Source of the DNA: Astropecten irregularis
Lineage: Eukaryota > Echinodermata > Asteroidea > Paxillosida > Astropectinidae
Assembly: GCA_963971285.1 (NCBI GenBank)
Contig: OZ020247.1
Location: forward strand, 16,326,614 to 16,390,613
Direction of reading: 5' to 3'
DNA length: 64,000 nt
Below are positions 9,209 through 22,046 of the stretch, piece after piece. The first letter of the stretch is position 1. Each line of letters starts with the position of its first letter. The translations under genes were made by a program, and so were the position numbers. The notes under the pieces were generated by a model. The model was not told the DNA's origin, ran no database searches, and worked only from the letters and a program-made list of their open reading frames with translations.

Positions 9209-9869
9209 GATCGTGTTCAAAATATAGGATTTGACCGCGCGCTGCCATATATATATAATACACATACAGTGTAGAACGTCATAACATGATATATAAATCA
9301 TTACAGATTTCGCTAAGCAGGGCGACTTCAGGCTCAAAAATTCAGATATATGATCTTCACTGAAAATAAAAAGACACGTGTAATTTTGTTTTTCCTGAAA
9401 TTTCCCCAGAAATGAGCAGGCAGTTTTCAAAGATCGGGTTCAAAATATAGGATTAGACTGCGTGCTGTCATATATAATACACATACAGTGTAGCACGTCA
9501 TAACGTGATTTGTAAAACATTGGAGATTTCGCTAAGCAGGGCGACTTCGGGTTCAAAAATTCAGATATATGATCTATACTGAAAATAAAAAGACACGTGT
9601 AATTTTGTTTTTCCTGAGTTTGACCCAGAAATGAGCAGGCAGATTTCAAAGATCGTGTTCAAAATATAGGATTGAACAGCGCGCTGTCATATATAATACA
9701 CATACAGTGTAGCACGTCATAACGTGATTTGTAAAACATTGTATATTTCGCTAAGCAGGGCGACTTCAGGGTCAAAAAATCAGATCTATGATCTAGACTG
9801 AAAATAAAAAGACACGTGTAATTTTGTTTTTCCTGAGTTTGCCCCAGAAATGAGCAGGCAGATTTCAAA
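9209..9869. repeat. Three short units F-B-D
   Basis: The F unit (9209-9431, 223 bp) has 'ccatatatatataatac' and 'gtagaacgtcataacatg'. The B unit that follows has a D-like tail ('gagtttgaccc'). Confidence 0.95.
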
Positions 9870-10298
9870 GATCGTGTTCAAAATATAGGATTTGAAAAAT
9901 CCTCATGCGCTTTAACAATGGTCCCATGCACAAACCTATGGACGAAGGTGTGAACTAGACCGAATCTTACTGACTATGACAAACATAATCCAGGACCATT
10001 TCATGTCACAACTCATTTTTGTCCACGCAGGCTCTACGGGCTTGCCTATAAGCGTGGCATGAGCCAGTCGTCTGACATAGTCAGTGACAAAGGGTCAAGC
10101 TCCCCGCCTTCGTAATATGGTTTGTACATGGGCTCATTGCTAAAGCGCGTTAGGATTTTTTTTAAGGGGGATGATTTCGCTACGCAGGGCGACTTCAGTT
10201 TCAAAAATTAAGATCTATGATCTACACTGAAAATAAAAAGAAACGTGTAATTTTGTTTTTCCTGAGTTTGCCCCAGAAATGAGCAGGCAGTTTTCAAA
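9870..10298. repeat. Long satellite unit, 429-bp form
   Basis: It has 'gacaaagggtcaagc' and 'gatttcgctacgcagg', and an A-like tail leading into 'gatcaggttc'. This is the first of three copies of the L-A-B-E block (9870-10956, 11833-12919, 13139-14225). Confidence 0.95.
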
Positions 10299-11832
10299 GA
10301 TCAGGTTCAAAATATAGGATTAGACTGCGTGCTGCCATATTATAATACACAAACAGTGTAGCACGTCATAACGTGATTCATAAAACATGGCAGATTTTGC
10401 TAAGCAGGGCGACTTCAGGTTCAAAATTTCAGATATATGATCTTCACTGAAAATAAAAAGACACGTGTAATTTTGTTTCTCCTGAATTTTCCCCAGAAAT
10501 GAGCAGGCAGTTTTCAAAGATCGGGTTCAAAATATAGGATTAGACTGCGTGCTGTCATATATAATACACATACAGTGTAGCACGTCATAACGTGATTTGT
10601 AAAACATTGGAGATTTCGCTAAGCAGGGCGACTTCGGGTTCAAAAATTCAGATATATGATCTACACTGAAAATAAAAAGACATGAGTAATTTTGTTTTTC
10701 CTGAATTTTCCCCAGAAATGAGCAGGCAGTTTTCAAAGATCGTGTTCAAAATATAGGATTGGACAGCGCGCTGTCATATATAATACACATAAAGTGTAGC
10801 ACGTCATAACGTGATTTGTAAAACATTGCATATTTCGCTATGCAGGGCGACTTCAGGTTCAAAAATTCAGATAAATGATCTACACTGAAAATAAAAAGAC
10901 ACGTGTAATTTTGTTTTTCCTGAGTTTGACCCAGAAATGAGCAGGCAGATTTCAAAGATCGTGTTCAATAGGATTGAACAGCGCGCTGTCATATATAATA
11001 CACATACAGTGTAGCACGTCATAACGTGATTTGTAAAACATTGTATATTTCGCTAAGCAGGGCGACTTCAGGTTCAAAATTTCAGATATATGATCTTCAC
11101 TGAAAATAAAAAGACACGTGTAATTTTGTTTTTCCTGAGTTTGCCCCAGAAATGAGCAGGCAGATTTCAAAGATCGTGTTCAAAATATAGGATTTGACCG
11201 CGCGCTGCCATATATATATAATACACATACAGTGTAGAACGTCATAACATGATATATAAATCATTACAGATTTCGCTAAGCAGGGCGACTTCAGGCTCAA
11301 AAATTCAGATATATGATCTTCACTGAAAATAAAAAGACACGTGTAATTTTGTTTTTCCTGAAATTTCCCCAGAAATGAGCAGGCAGTTTTCAAAGATCGG
11401 GTTCAAAATATAGGATTAGACTGCGTGCTGTCATATATAATACACATACAGTGTAGCACGTCATAACGTGATTTGTAAAACATTGGAGATTTCGCTAAGC
11501 AGGGCGACTTCGGGTTCAAAAATTCAGATATATGATCTATACTGAAAATAAAAAGACACGTGTAATTTTGTTTTTCCTGAGTTTGACCCAGAAATGAGCA
11601 GGCAGATTTCAAAGATCGTGTTCAAAATATAGGATTGAACAGCGCGCTGTCATATATAATACACATACAGTGTAGCACGTCATAACGTGATTTGTAAAAC
11701 ATTGTATATTTCGCTAAGCAGGGCGACTTCAGGGTCAAAAAATCAGATCTATGATCTAGACTGAAAATAAAAAGACACGTGTAATTTTGTTTTTCCTGAG
11801 TTTGCCCCAGAAATGAGCAGGCAGATTTCAAA
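10299..11832. repeat. Seven short units A-B-E-D'-F-B-D
   Basis: Lengths are 220, 219, 219, 215, 223, 219 and 219 bp. The A unit has 'gattttgctaag' in place of 'gatttcgctaag', a marker also carried by the copy at 12262. Confidence 0.95.
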
Positions 11833-12261
11833 GATCGTGTTCAAAATATAGGATTTGAAAAATCCTCATGCGCTTTAACAATGGTCCCATGCACAAACCT
11901 ATGGACGAAGGTGTGAACTAGACCGAATCTTACTGACTATGACAAACATAATCCAGGACCATTTCATGTCACAACTCATTTTTGTCCACGCAGGCTCTAC
12001 GGGCTTGCCTATAAGCGTGGCATGAGCCAGTCGTCTGACATAGTCAGTGACAAAGGGTCAAGCTCCCCGCCTTCGTAATATGGTTTGTACATGGGCTCAT
12101 TGCTAAAGCGCGTTAGGATTTTTTTTAAGGGGGATGATTTCGCTACGCAGGGCGACTTCAGTTTCAAAAATTAAGATCTATGATCTACACTGAAAATAAA
12201 AAGAAACGTGTAATTTTGTTTTTCCTGAGTTTGCCCCAGAAATGAGCAGGCAGTTTTCAAA
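11833..12261. repeat. Long satellite unit, 429-bp form
   Basis: It is near-identical to the unit at 9870 at an offset of 1963 bp, and begins the second L-A-B-E block. Confidence 0.95.
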
Positions 12262-13138
12262 GATCAGGTTCAAAATATAGGATTAGACTGCGTGCTGCCA
12301 TATTATAATACACAAACAGTGTAGCACGTCATAACGTGATTCATAAAACATGGCAGATTTTGCTAAGCAGGGCGACTTCAGGTTCAAAATTTCAGATATA
12401 TGATCTTCACTGAAAATAAAAAGACACGTGTAATTTTGTTTCTCCTGAATTTTCCCCAGAAATGAGCAGGCAGTTTTCAAAGATCGGGTTCAAAATATAG
12501 GATTAGACTGCGTGCTGTCATATATAATACACATACAGTGTAGCACGTCATAACGTGATTTGTAAAACATTGGAGATTTCGCTAAGCAGGGCGACTTCGG
12601 GTTCAAAAATTCAGATATATGATCTACACTGAAAATAAAAAGACATGAGTAATTTTGTTTTTCCTGAATTTTCCCCAGAAATGAGCAGGCAGTTTTCAAA
12701 GATCGTGTTCAAAATATAGGATTGGACAGCGCGCTGTCATATATAATACACATAAAGTGTAGCACGTCATAACGTGATTTGTAAAACATTGCATATTTCG
12801 CTATGCAGGCCGACTTCAGGTTCAAAAATTCAGATAAATGATCTTCACTGAAAATAAAAAGACACGTGTAATTTTGTTTTTCCTGAGTTTGACCCAGAAA
12901 TGAGCAGGCAGATTTCAAAGATCGTGTTCAAAATATAGGATTGGACAGCGCGCTGTCATATATAATACACATACAGTGTAGCACGTCATAACGTGATTTG
13001 TAAAACATTGCAGATTTCGCTAAGCAGGGCGACTTCAGGTTCAAAAATTCAGATATATGATCTACACTGAAAATAAAAAGACACGTGTAATTTTGTTTTT
13101 CCCGAATTTTCCCCAGAAATGAGCAGGCAGTTTTCAAA
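12262..13138. repeat. Four short units A-B-E-E
   Basis: Lengths are 220, 219, 219 and 219 bp. The third unit is an E variant with 'gcatatttcgctatgcagg'. The block ends where the third L-A-B-E copy begins. Confidence 0.95.
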
Positions 13139-13567
13139 GATCGTGTTCAAAATATAGGATTTGAAAAATCCTCATGCGCTTTAACAATGGTCCCATGCAC
13201 AAACCTATGGACGAAGGTGTGAACTAGACCGAATCTTACTGACTATGACAAACATAATCCAGGACCATTTCATGTCACAACTCATTTTTGTCCACGCAGG
13301 CTCTACGGGCTTGCCTATAAGCGTGGCATGAGCCAGTCGTCTGACATAGTCAGTGACAAAGGGTCAAGCTCCCCGCCTTCGTAATATGGTTTGTACATGG
13401 GCTCATTGCTAAAGCGCGTTAGGATTTTTTTTAAGGGGGATGATTTCGCTACGCAGGGCGACTTCAGTTTCAAAAATTAAGATCTATGATCTACACTGAA
13501 AATAAAAAGAAACGTGTAATTTTGTTTTTCCTGAGTTTGCCCCAGAAATGAGCAGGCAGTTTTCAAA
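13139..13567. repeat. Long satellite unit, 429-bp form
   Basis: Same form as 9870 and 11833, here preceded by an E unit with the 'tttttcccgaattttcc' tail. Confidence 0.95.
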
Positions 13568-15097
13568 GATCAGGTTCAAAATATAGGATTAGACTGCGTG
13601 CTGCCATATTATAATACACAAACAGTGTAGCACGTCATAACGTGATTCATAAAACATGGCAGATTTCGCTAAGCAGGGCGACTTCAGGTTCAAAATTTCA
13701 GATATATGATCTTCACTGAAAATAAAAAGACACGTGTTATTTTGTTTCTCCTGAATTTTCCCCAGAAATGAGCAGGCAGTTTTCAAAGATCGGGTTCAAA
13801 ATATAGGATTAGACTGCGTGCTGTCATATATAATACACATACAGTGTAGCACGTCATAACGTGATTTGTAAAACATTGGAGATTTCGCTAAGCAGGGCGA
13901 CTTCGGGTTCAAAAATTCAGATATATGATCTACACTGAAAATAAAAAGACATGAGTAATTTTGTTTCTCCTGAATTTTCCCCAGAAATGAGCAGGCAGTT
14001 TTCAAAGATCGTGTTCAAAATATAGGATTGGACAGCGCGCTGTCATATATAATACACATAAAGTGTAGCACGTCATAACGTGATTTGTAAAACATTGCAT
14101 ATTTCGCTATGCAGGGCGACTTCAGGTTCAAAAATTCAGATAAATGATCTACACTGAAAATAAAAAGACACGTGTAATTTTGTTTTTCCTGAGTTTGACC
14201 CAGAAATGAGCAGGCAGATTTCAAAGATCGTGTTCAATAGGATTGAACAGCGCGCTGTCATATATAATACACATACAGTGTAGCACGTCATAACGTGATT
14301 TGTAAAACATTGTATATTTCGCTAAGCAGGGCGACTTCAGGTTCAAAATTTCAGATATATGATCTTCACTGAAAATAAAAAGACACGTGTAATTTTGTTT
14401 TTCCTGAGTTTGCCCCAGAAATGAGCAGGCAGATTTCAAAGATCGTGTTCAAAATATAGGATTGGACAGCGCGCTGTCATATATAATACACATACAGTGT
14501 AGCACGTCATAACGTGATTTGTAAAACATTGCAGATTTCGCTGAGCAGGGCGACTTCAGGTTCAAAAATTCAGATATATGATCTACACTGAAAATAAAAA
14601 GACACGTGTAATTTTGTTTTTCCCGAATTTTCCCCAGAAATGAGCAGGCAGTTTTCAAAGATCGTGTTCAAAATATAGGATTAGACTGCGTGCTGCCATA
14701 TATAATACACATACAGTAAAAACCGGTATTGCATGATTTGGAAAACATTACAGATTTCGCTAAGCAGGGCGACTTCAGGTTCAAAAATTCAGATAAATGA
14801 TCTACACTGAAAATAAAAAGACACGTGTAATTTTGTTTTTCCTGAGTTTGACCCAGAAATGAGCAGGCAGATTTCAAAGATCGTGTTCAAAATATAGGAT
14901 TGAACAGCGCGCTGTCATATATAATACACATACAGTGTAGCACGTCATAACGTGATTTGTAAAACATTGTATATTTCGCTAAGCAGGGCGACTTCAGGGT
15001 CAAAAAATCAGATCTATGATCTAGACTGAAAATAAAAAGACACGTGTAATTTTGTTTTTCCTGAGTTTGCCCCAGAAATGAGCAGGCAGATTTCAAA
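13568..15097. repeat. Seven short units A-B-E-D'-E-C-D
   Basis: Lengths are 220, 219, 219, 215, 219, 219 and 219 bp. The C unit has 'atttggaaaac', shared with the C units at 17049 and 20309. Confidence 0.95.
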
Positions 15098-15526
15098 GAT
15101 CGTGTTCAAAATATAGGATTTGAAAAATCCTCATGCGCTTTAACAATGGTCCCATGCACAAACCTATGGACGAAGGTGTGAACTAGACCGAATCTTACTG
15201 ACTATGACAAACATAATCCAGGACCATTTCATGTCACAACTCATTTTTGTCCACGCAGGCTCTACGGGCTTGCCTATAAGCGTGGCATGAGCCAGTCGTC
15301 TGACATAGTCAGTGACAAAGGGTCAAGCTCCCCGCCTTCGTAATATGGTTTGTACATGGGCACATTGCTAAAGCGCGTTAGGATTTTTTTTAAGGGGGAT
15401 GATTTCGCTACGCAGGGCGACTTCAGTTTCAAAATGTCAGATATATTATCTTCACTGAAAATAAAAAGACACGTGTAATTGTGTTTTTCCTGAATTTTCC
15501 CCAGAAATGAGCAGGCAGTTTTCAAA
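15098..15526. repeat. Long satellite unit, 429-bp form, variant tail
   Basis: Its markers are 'gggcacattgct', 'atgtcagatatattatc' and 'aattgtgtttttcc'. The tail markers also occur in the A unit at 22487. Its copy is at 18358. Confidence 0.95.
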
Positions 15527-16180
15527 GATCGGGTTCAAAATATAGGATTAGACTGCGTGCTGTCATATATAATACACATACAGTGTAGCACGTCATAACG
15601 TGATTTGTAAAACATTGGAGATTTCGCTAAGCAGGGCGACTTCGGGTTCAAAAATTCAGATATATGATCTACACTGAAAATAAAAAGACACGTGTAATTT
15701 TGTTTTTCCTGAATTTTCCCCAGAAATGAGCAGGCAGTTTTCAAAGATCGTGTTCAAAATATAGGATTAGACTGCGTGCTGCCATACTACACATACAGTA
15801 AAAACCGGTATTGCATGATTTGTAAAACATTACAGATTTCGCTAAGCAGGGCGACTTCAGGTTCAAAAATTCAGATAAATGATCTACACTGAAAATAAAA
15901 AGACACGTGTAATTTTGTTTTTCCTGAGTTTGACCCAGAAATGAGCAGGCAGATTTCAAAGATCGTGTTCAAAATATAGGATTGAACAGCGCGCTGTCAT
16001 ATATAATACACATACAGTGTAGCACGTCATAACGTGATTTGTAAAACATTGTACATTTCGCTAAGCAGGGCGACTTCAGGGTCAAAAAAATCAGATCTAT
16101 GATCTAGACTGAAAATAAAAAGACACGTGTAATTTTGTTTTTCCTGAGTTTGCCCCAGAAATGAGCAGGCAGATTTCAAA
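15527..16180. repeat. Three short units B-C'-D
   Basis: C' (15746-15960) is 215 bp with the shortened 'gccatactacacatac'. D has a run of seven A in 'gtcaaaaaaatcag'. Confidence 0.95.
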
Positions 16181-16609
16181 GATCGTGTTCAAAATATAGG
16201 ATTTAAAAAATCCTCATGCGCTTTAACAATGGTCCCATGCACAAACCTATGGACGAAGGTGTGAACTAGACCGAATCTTACTGACTATGACAAACATAAT
16301 CCAGGACCATTTCATGTCACAACTCATTTTTGTCCACGCAGGCTCTACGGGCTTGCCTATAAGCGTGGCATGAGCCAGTCGTCTGACATAGTCAGTGACA
16401 AAGGGTCAAGCTCCCCGCCTTCGTAATATGGTTTGTACATGGGCTCATTGCTAAAGCGCGTTAGGATTTTTTTTAAGGGGAATGATTTCGCTACGCAGGG
16501 CGACTTCAGTTTCAAAAATTAAGATCTATGATCTACACTGAAAATAAAAAGACACGTGTATTTTTGTTTTTCCCGAATTTTCCCCAGAAATGAGCAGGCA
16601 GTTTTCAAA
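16181..16609. repeat. Long satellite unit, 429-bp form
   Basis: It begins 'ggatttaaaaaatcctc', where other L units have 'ggatttgaaaaatcctc'. It has an E-like tail ('tttttcccgaattttcc'). Confidence 0.95.
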
Positions 16610-17487
16610 GATCGGGTTCAAAATATAGGATTAGACTGCGTGCTGCCATATTATAATACACAAACAGTGTAGCACGTCATAACGTGATTCATAAAACATG
16701 GCAGATTTCGCTAAGCAGGGCGACTTCAGGTTCAAAAATTCAGATATATGATCTTCACTGAAAATAAAAAGACACGTGTAATTTTGTTTTTCCTGAATTT
16801 TCCCCAGAAATGAGCAGGCAGTTTTCAAAGATCGGGTTCAAAATATAGGATTAGACTGCGTGCTGTCATATATAATTCACATACAGTGTAGCACGTCATA
16901 ACGTGATTTGTAAAACATTGGAGATTTCGCTAAGCAGGGCGACTTCGGGTTCAAAAATTCAGATATATGATCTACACTGAAAATAAAAAGACACGTGTAA
17001 TTTTGTTTTTCCTGAATTTTCCCCAGAAATGAGCAGGCAGTTTTCAAAGATCGTGTTCAAAATATAGGATTAGACTGCGTGCTGCCATATATAATACACA
17101 TACAGTAAAAACCGGTATTGCATGATTTGGAAAACATTACAGATTTCGCTAAGCAGGGCGACTTCAGGTTCAAAAATTCAGATAAATGATCTACACTGAA
17201 AATAAAAAGACACGTGTAATTTTGTTTTTCCTGAGTTTGACCCAGAAATGAGCAGGCAGATTTCAAAGATCGTGTTCAAAATATAGGATTGAACAGCGCG
17301 CTGTCATATATAATACACATACAGTGTAGCACGTCATAACGTGATTTGTAAAACATTGTATATTTCGCTAAGCAGGGCGACTTCAGGGTCAAAAAAATCA
17401 GATCTATGATCTAGACTGAAAATAAAAAGACACGTGTAATTTTGTTTTTCCTGAGTTTGCCCCAGAAATGAGCAGGCAGATTTCAAA
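16610..17487. repeat. Four short units A-B-C-D
   Basis: Lengths are 220, 219, 219 and 220 bp. The B unit has 'tatataattcacatac', a private change repeated only in its copy at 20090. Confidence 0.95.
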
Positions 17488-17917
17488 GATCGTGTTCAAA
17501 ATATAGGATTTGAAAAATCCTCATGCGCTTTAACAATGGTCCCATGCACAAACCTATGGACGAAGGTGTGAACTAGACCGAATCTTACTGACTATGACAA
17601 ACATAATCCAGGACCATTTCATGTCACAACTCATTTTTGTCCACGCAGGCTCTACGGGCTTGCCTATAAGCGTGGCATGAGCCAGTCGTCTGACATAGTC
17701 AGTGACAAAGGGTCAAGCTCCCCGCCTTCGTAATATGGTTTGTACATGGGCTCATTGCTAAAGCGCGTTTAGGATTTTTTTTAAGGGGGATGATTTCGCT
17801 ACGCAGGGCGACTTCAGTTTCAAAAATTAAGATCTATGATCTACACTGAAAATAAAAAGAAACGTGTAATTTTGTTTTTCCTGAGTTTGCCCCAGAAATG
17901 AGCAGGCAGTTTTCAAA
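17488..17917. repeat. Long satellite unit, 430-bp form
   Basis: It has an extra T at the end of the right palindrome arm ('gcgcgtttaggattttt'). The copy at 20748 has the same insertion. Confidence 0.95.
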
Positions 17918-18357
17918 GATCAGGTTCAAAATATAGGATTAGACTGCGTGCTGCCATATTATAATACACATAAAGTGTAGCACGTCATAACGTGATTTGT
18001 AAAACATTGCATATTTCGCTATGCAGGGGCGACTTCAGGTTCAAAAATTCAGATAAATGATCTACACTGAAAATAAAAAGACACGTGTAATTTTGTTTTT
18101 CCTGAGTTTGACCCAGAAATGAGCAGGCAGATTTCAAAGATCGTGTTCAAAATATAGGATTGAACAGCGCGCTGTCATATATAATACACATACAGTGTAG
18201 CACGTCATAACGTGATTTGTAAAACATTGTATATTTCGCTAAGCAGGGCGACTTCAGGGTCAAAAAATCAGATCTATGATCTAGACTGAAAATAAAAAGA
18301 CACGTGTAATTTTGTTTTTCCTGAGTTTGCCCCAGAAATGAGCAGGCAGATTTCAAA
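17918..18357. repeat. Two short units: A/E/C mosaic and D
   Basis: The first (221 bp) begins as A, switches to E-like 'cataaagtgtagcac' and 'gcatatttcgctatgcagg', and ends C-like with 'gataaatgatc'. It carries one extra G in 'gcaggggcgac'. Confidence 0.92.
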
Positions 18358-18786
18358 GATCGTGTTCAAAATATAGGATTTGAAAAATCCTCATGCGCTT
18401 TAACAATGGTCCCATGCACAAACCTATGGACGAAGGTGTGAACTAGACCGAATCTTACTGACTATGACAAACATAATCCAGGACCATTTCATGTCACAAC
18501 TCATTTTTGTCCACGCAGGCTCTACGGGCTTGCCTATAAGCGTGGCATGAGCCAGTCGTCTGACATAGTCAGTGACAAAGGGTCAAGCTCCCCGCCTTCG
18601 TAATATGGTTTGTACATGGGCACATTGCTAAAGCGCGTTAGGATTTTTTTTAAGGGGGATGATTTCGCTACGCAGGGCGACTTCAGTTTCAAAATGTCAG
18701 ATATATTATCTTCACTGAAAATAAAAAGACACGTGTAATTGTGTTTTTCCTGAATTTTCCCCAGAAATGAGCAGGCAGTTTTCAAA
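18358..18786. repeat. Long satellite unit, 429-bp form, variant tail
   Basis: Copy of the unit at 15098 in the second 3260-bp block, with the same 'gggcacattgct' and 'atgtcagatatattatc' markers. Confidence 0.95.
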
Positions 18787-19440
18787 GATCGGGTTCAAAA
18801 TATAGGATTAGACTGCGTGCTGTCATATATAATACACATACAGTGTAGCACGTCATAACGTGATTTGTAAAACATTGGAGATTTCGCTAAGCAGGGCGAC
18901 TTCGGGTTCAAAAATTCAGATATATGATCTACACTGAAAATAAAAAGACACGTGTAATTTTGTTTTTCCTGAATTTTCCCCAGAAATGAGCAGGCAGTTT
19001 TCAAAGATCGTGTTCAAAATATAGGATTAGACTGCGTGCTGCCATAATACACATACAGTAAAAACCGGTATTGCATGATTTGTAAAACATTACAGATTTC
19101 GCTAAGCAGGGCGACTTCAGGTTCAAAAATTCAGATAAATGATCTACACTGAAAATAAAAAGACACGTGTAATTTTGTTTTTCCTGAGTTTGACCCAGAA
19201 ATGAGCAGGCAGATTTCAAAGATCGTGTTCAAAATATAGGATTGAACAGCGCGCTGTCATATATAATACACATACAGTGTAGCACGTCATAACGTGATTT
19301 GTAAAACATTGTACATTTCGCTAAGCAGGGCGACTTCAGGGTCAAAAAAATCAGATCTATGATCTAGACTGAAAATAAAAAGACACGTGTAATTTTGTTT
19401 TTCCTGAGTTTGCCCCAGAAATGAGCAGGCAGATTTCAAA
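18787..19440. repeat. Three short units B-C'-D
   Basis: Copy of 15527-16180. The C' unit reads 'gccataatacacatac', differing by one base from its partner. Confidence 0.95.
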
Positions 19441-19869
19441 GATCGTGTTCAAAATATAGGATTTAAAAAATCCTCATGCGCTTTAACAATGGTCCCATGC
19501 ACAAACCTATGGACGAAGGTGTGAACTAGACCGAATCTTACTGACTATGACAAACATAATCCAGGACCATTTCATGTCACAACTCATTTTTGTCCACGCA
19601 GGCTCTACGGGCTTGCCTATAAGCGTGGCATGAGCCAGTCGTCTGACATAGTCAGTGACAAAGGGTCAAGCTCCCCGCCTTCGTAATATGGTTTGTACAT
19701 GGGCTCATTGCTAAAGCGCGTTAGGATTTTTTTTAAGGGGGATGATTTCGCTACGCAGGGCGACTTCAGTTTCAAAAATTAAGATCTATGATCTACACTG
19801 AAAATAAAAAGACACGTGTAATTTTGTTTTTCCCGAATTTTCCCCAGAAATGAGCAGGCAGTTTTCAAA
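19441..19869. repeat. Long satellite unit, 429-bp form
   Basis: Copy of the unit at 16181, with the same 'ggatttaaaaaatcctc' start. Confidence 0.95.
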
Positions 19870-20747
19870 GATCGGGTTCAAAATATAGGATTAGACTGCG
19901 TGCTGCCATATTATAATACACAAACAGTGTAGCACGTCATAACGTGATTCATAAAACATGGCAGATTTCGCTAAGCAGGGCGACTTCAGGTTCAAAAATT
20001 CAGATATATGATCTTCACTGAAAATAAAAAGACACGTGTAATTTTGTTTTTCCTGAATTTTCCCCAGAAATGAGCAGGCAGTTTTCAAAGATCGGGTTCA
20101 AAATATAGGATTAGACTGCGTGCTGTCATATATAATTCACATACAGTGTAGCACGTCATAACGTGATTTGTAAAACATTGGAGATTTCGCTAAGCAGGGC
20201 GACTTCGGGTTCAAAAATTCAGATATATGATCTACACTGAAAATAAAAAGACACGTGTAATTTTGTTTTTCCTGAATTTTCCCCAGAAATGAGCAGGCAG
20301 TTTTCAAAGATCGTGTTCAAAATATAGGATTAGACTGCGTGCTGCCATATATAATACACATACAGTAAAAACCGGTATTGCATGATTTGGAAAACATTAC
20401 AGATTTCGCTAAGCAGGGCGACTTCAGGTTCAAAAATTCAGATAAATGATCTACACTGAAAATAAAAAGACACGTGTAATTTTGTTTTTCCTGAGTTTGA
20501 CCCAGAAATGAGCAGGCAGATTTCAAAGATCGTGTTCAAAATATAGGATTGAACAGCGCGCTGTCATATATAATACACATACAGTGTAGCACGTCATAAC
20601 GTGATTTGTAAAACATTGTATATTTCGCTAAGCAGGGCGACTTCAGGGTCAAAAAAATCAGATCTATGATCTAGACTGAAAATAAAAAGACACGTGTAAT
20701 TTTGTTTTTCCTGAGTTTGCCCCAGAAATGAGCAGGCAGATTTCAAA
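19870..20747. repeat. Four short units A-B-C-D
   Basis: Copy of 16610-17487, including the 'aattcacatac' change in B and the seven-A run in D. Confidence 0.95.
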
Positions 20748-21177
20748 GATCGTGTTCAAAATATAGGATTTGAAAAATCCTCATGCGCTTTAACAATGGT
20801 CCCATGCACAAACCTATGGACGAAGGTGTGAACTAGACCGAATCTTACTGACTATGACAAACATAATCCAGGACCATTTCATGTCACAACTCATTTTTGT
20901 CCACGCAGGCTCTACGGGCTTGCCTATAAGCGTGGCATGAGCCAGTCGTCTGACATAGTCAGTGACAAAGGGTCAAGCTCCCCGCCTTCGTAATATGGTT
21001 TGTACATGGGCTCATTGCTAAAGCGCGTTTAGGATTTTTTTTAAGGGGGATGATTTCGCTACGCAGGGCGACTTCAGTTTCAAAAATTAAGATCTATGAT
21101 CTACACTGAAAATAAAAAGAAACGTGTAATTTTGTTTTTCCTGAGTTTGCCCCAGAAATGAGCAGGCAGTTTTCAAA
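20748..21177. repeat. Long satellite unit, 430-bp form
   Basis: Copy of the unit at 17488, with the same extra T. Confidence 0.95.
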
Positions 21178-21617
21178 GATCAGGTTCAAAATATAGGATT
21201 AGACTGCGTGCTGCCATATTATAATACACATAAAGTGTAGCACGTCATAACGTGATTTGTAAAACATTGCATATTTCGCTATGCAGGGGCGACTTCAGGT
21301 TCAAAAATTCAGATAAATGATCTACACTGAAAATAAAAAGACACGTGTAATTTTGTTTTTCCTGAGTTTGACCCAGAAATGAGCAGGCAGATTTCAAAGA
21401 TCGTGTTCAAAATATAGGATTGAACAGCGCGCTGTCATATATAATACACATACAGTGTAGCACGTCATAACGTGATTTGTAAAACATTGTATATTTCGCT
21501 AAGCAGGGCGACTTCAGGGTCAAAAAATCAGATCTATGATCTAGACTGAAAATAAAAAGACACGTGTAATTTTGTTTTTCCTGAGTTTGCCCCAGAAATG
21601 AGCAGGCAGATTTCAAA
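21178..21617. repeat. Two short units: A/E/C mosaic and D
   Basis: Copy of 17918-18357, including the extra G in 'gcaggggcgac'. Confidence 0.93.
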
Positions 21618-22046
21618 GATCGTGTTCAAAATATAGGATTTGAAAAATCCTCATGCGCTTTAACAATGGTCCCATGCACAAACCTATGGACGAAGGTGTG
21701 AACTAAACCGAATCTTACTGACTATGACAAACATAATCCAGGACCATTTCATGTCACAACTCATTTTTGTCCACGCAGGCTCTACGGGCTTGCCTATAAG
21801 CGTGGCATGAGCCAGTCGTCTGACATAGTCAGTGACAAAGGGTCAAGCTCCCCGCCTTCGTAATATGGTTTGTACATGGGCTCATTGCTAAAGCGCGTTA
21901 GGATTTTTTTTAAGGGGGATGATTTCGCTACACAGGGCGACTTCAGTTTCAAAAATTAAGATCTATGATCTACACTGAAAATAAAAAGAAACGTGTAATT
22001 TTGTTTTTCCTGAGTTTGCCCCAGAAATGAGCAGGCAGTTTTCAAA
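21618..22046. repeat. Long satellite unit, 429-bp form
   Basis: It starts like the 18358 copy but has 'gaactaaacc', 'gggctcattgct' and 'gctacacagggc', so the 3260-bp homology ends inside this unit. Confidence 0.95.

Larger units (their letters stand above)
9209..12919. repeat. Duplicated 1748-bp block, copies at 9209-10956 and 11172-12919
   Basis: The order F-B-D-L-A-B-E is repeated at an offset of 1963 bp. The second copy is near-identical, with 'gcaggccgac' at its last unit as one visible change. The F unit at 11172 is the only F not preceded by an L unit, which marks the duplication junction after the D' unit at 10957. Confidence 0.9.
15098..21617. repeat. Tandem duplication of a 3260-bp twelve-unit block (15098-18357, 18358-21617)
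   Basis: Each copy holds L, B, C', D, L, A, B, C, D, L, an A/E mosaic and D. Copies are aligned without gaps at an offset of 3260 bp. I found three differences: c 15787 versus a 19047, a 16481 versus g 19741, and t 16561 versus a 19821. Homology extends a little outside, to the D unit at 14879 on the left and the first part of the L unit at 21618 on the right. Confidence 0.93.

Noticed and set aside
15098-21617. Assembly duplication as explanation of the near-identical blocks
   Set aside because: It cannot be excluded without reads. However, several blocks of different size each show a few internal differences and distinct flanks, which fits genuine higher-order repeats better than one misjoin.
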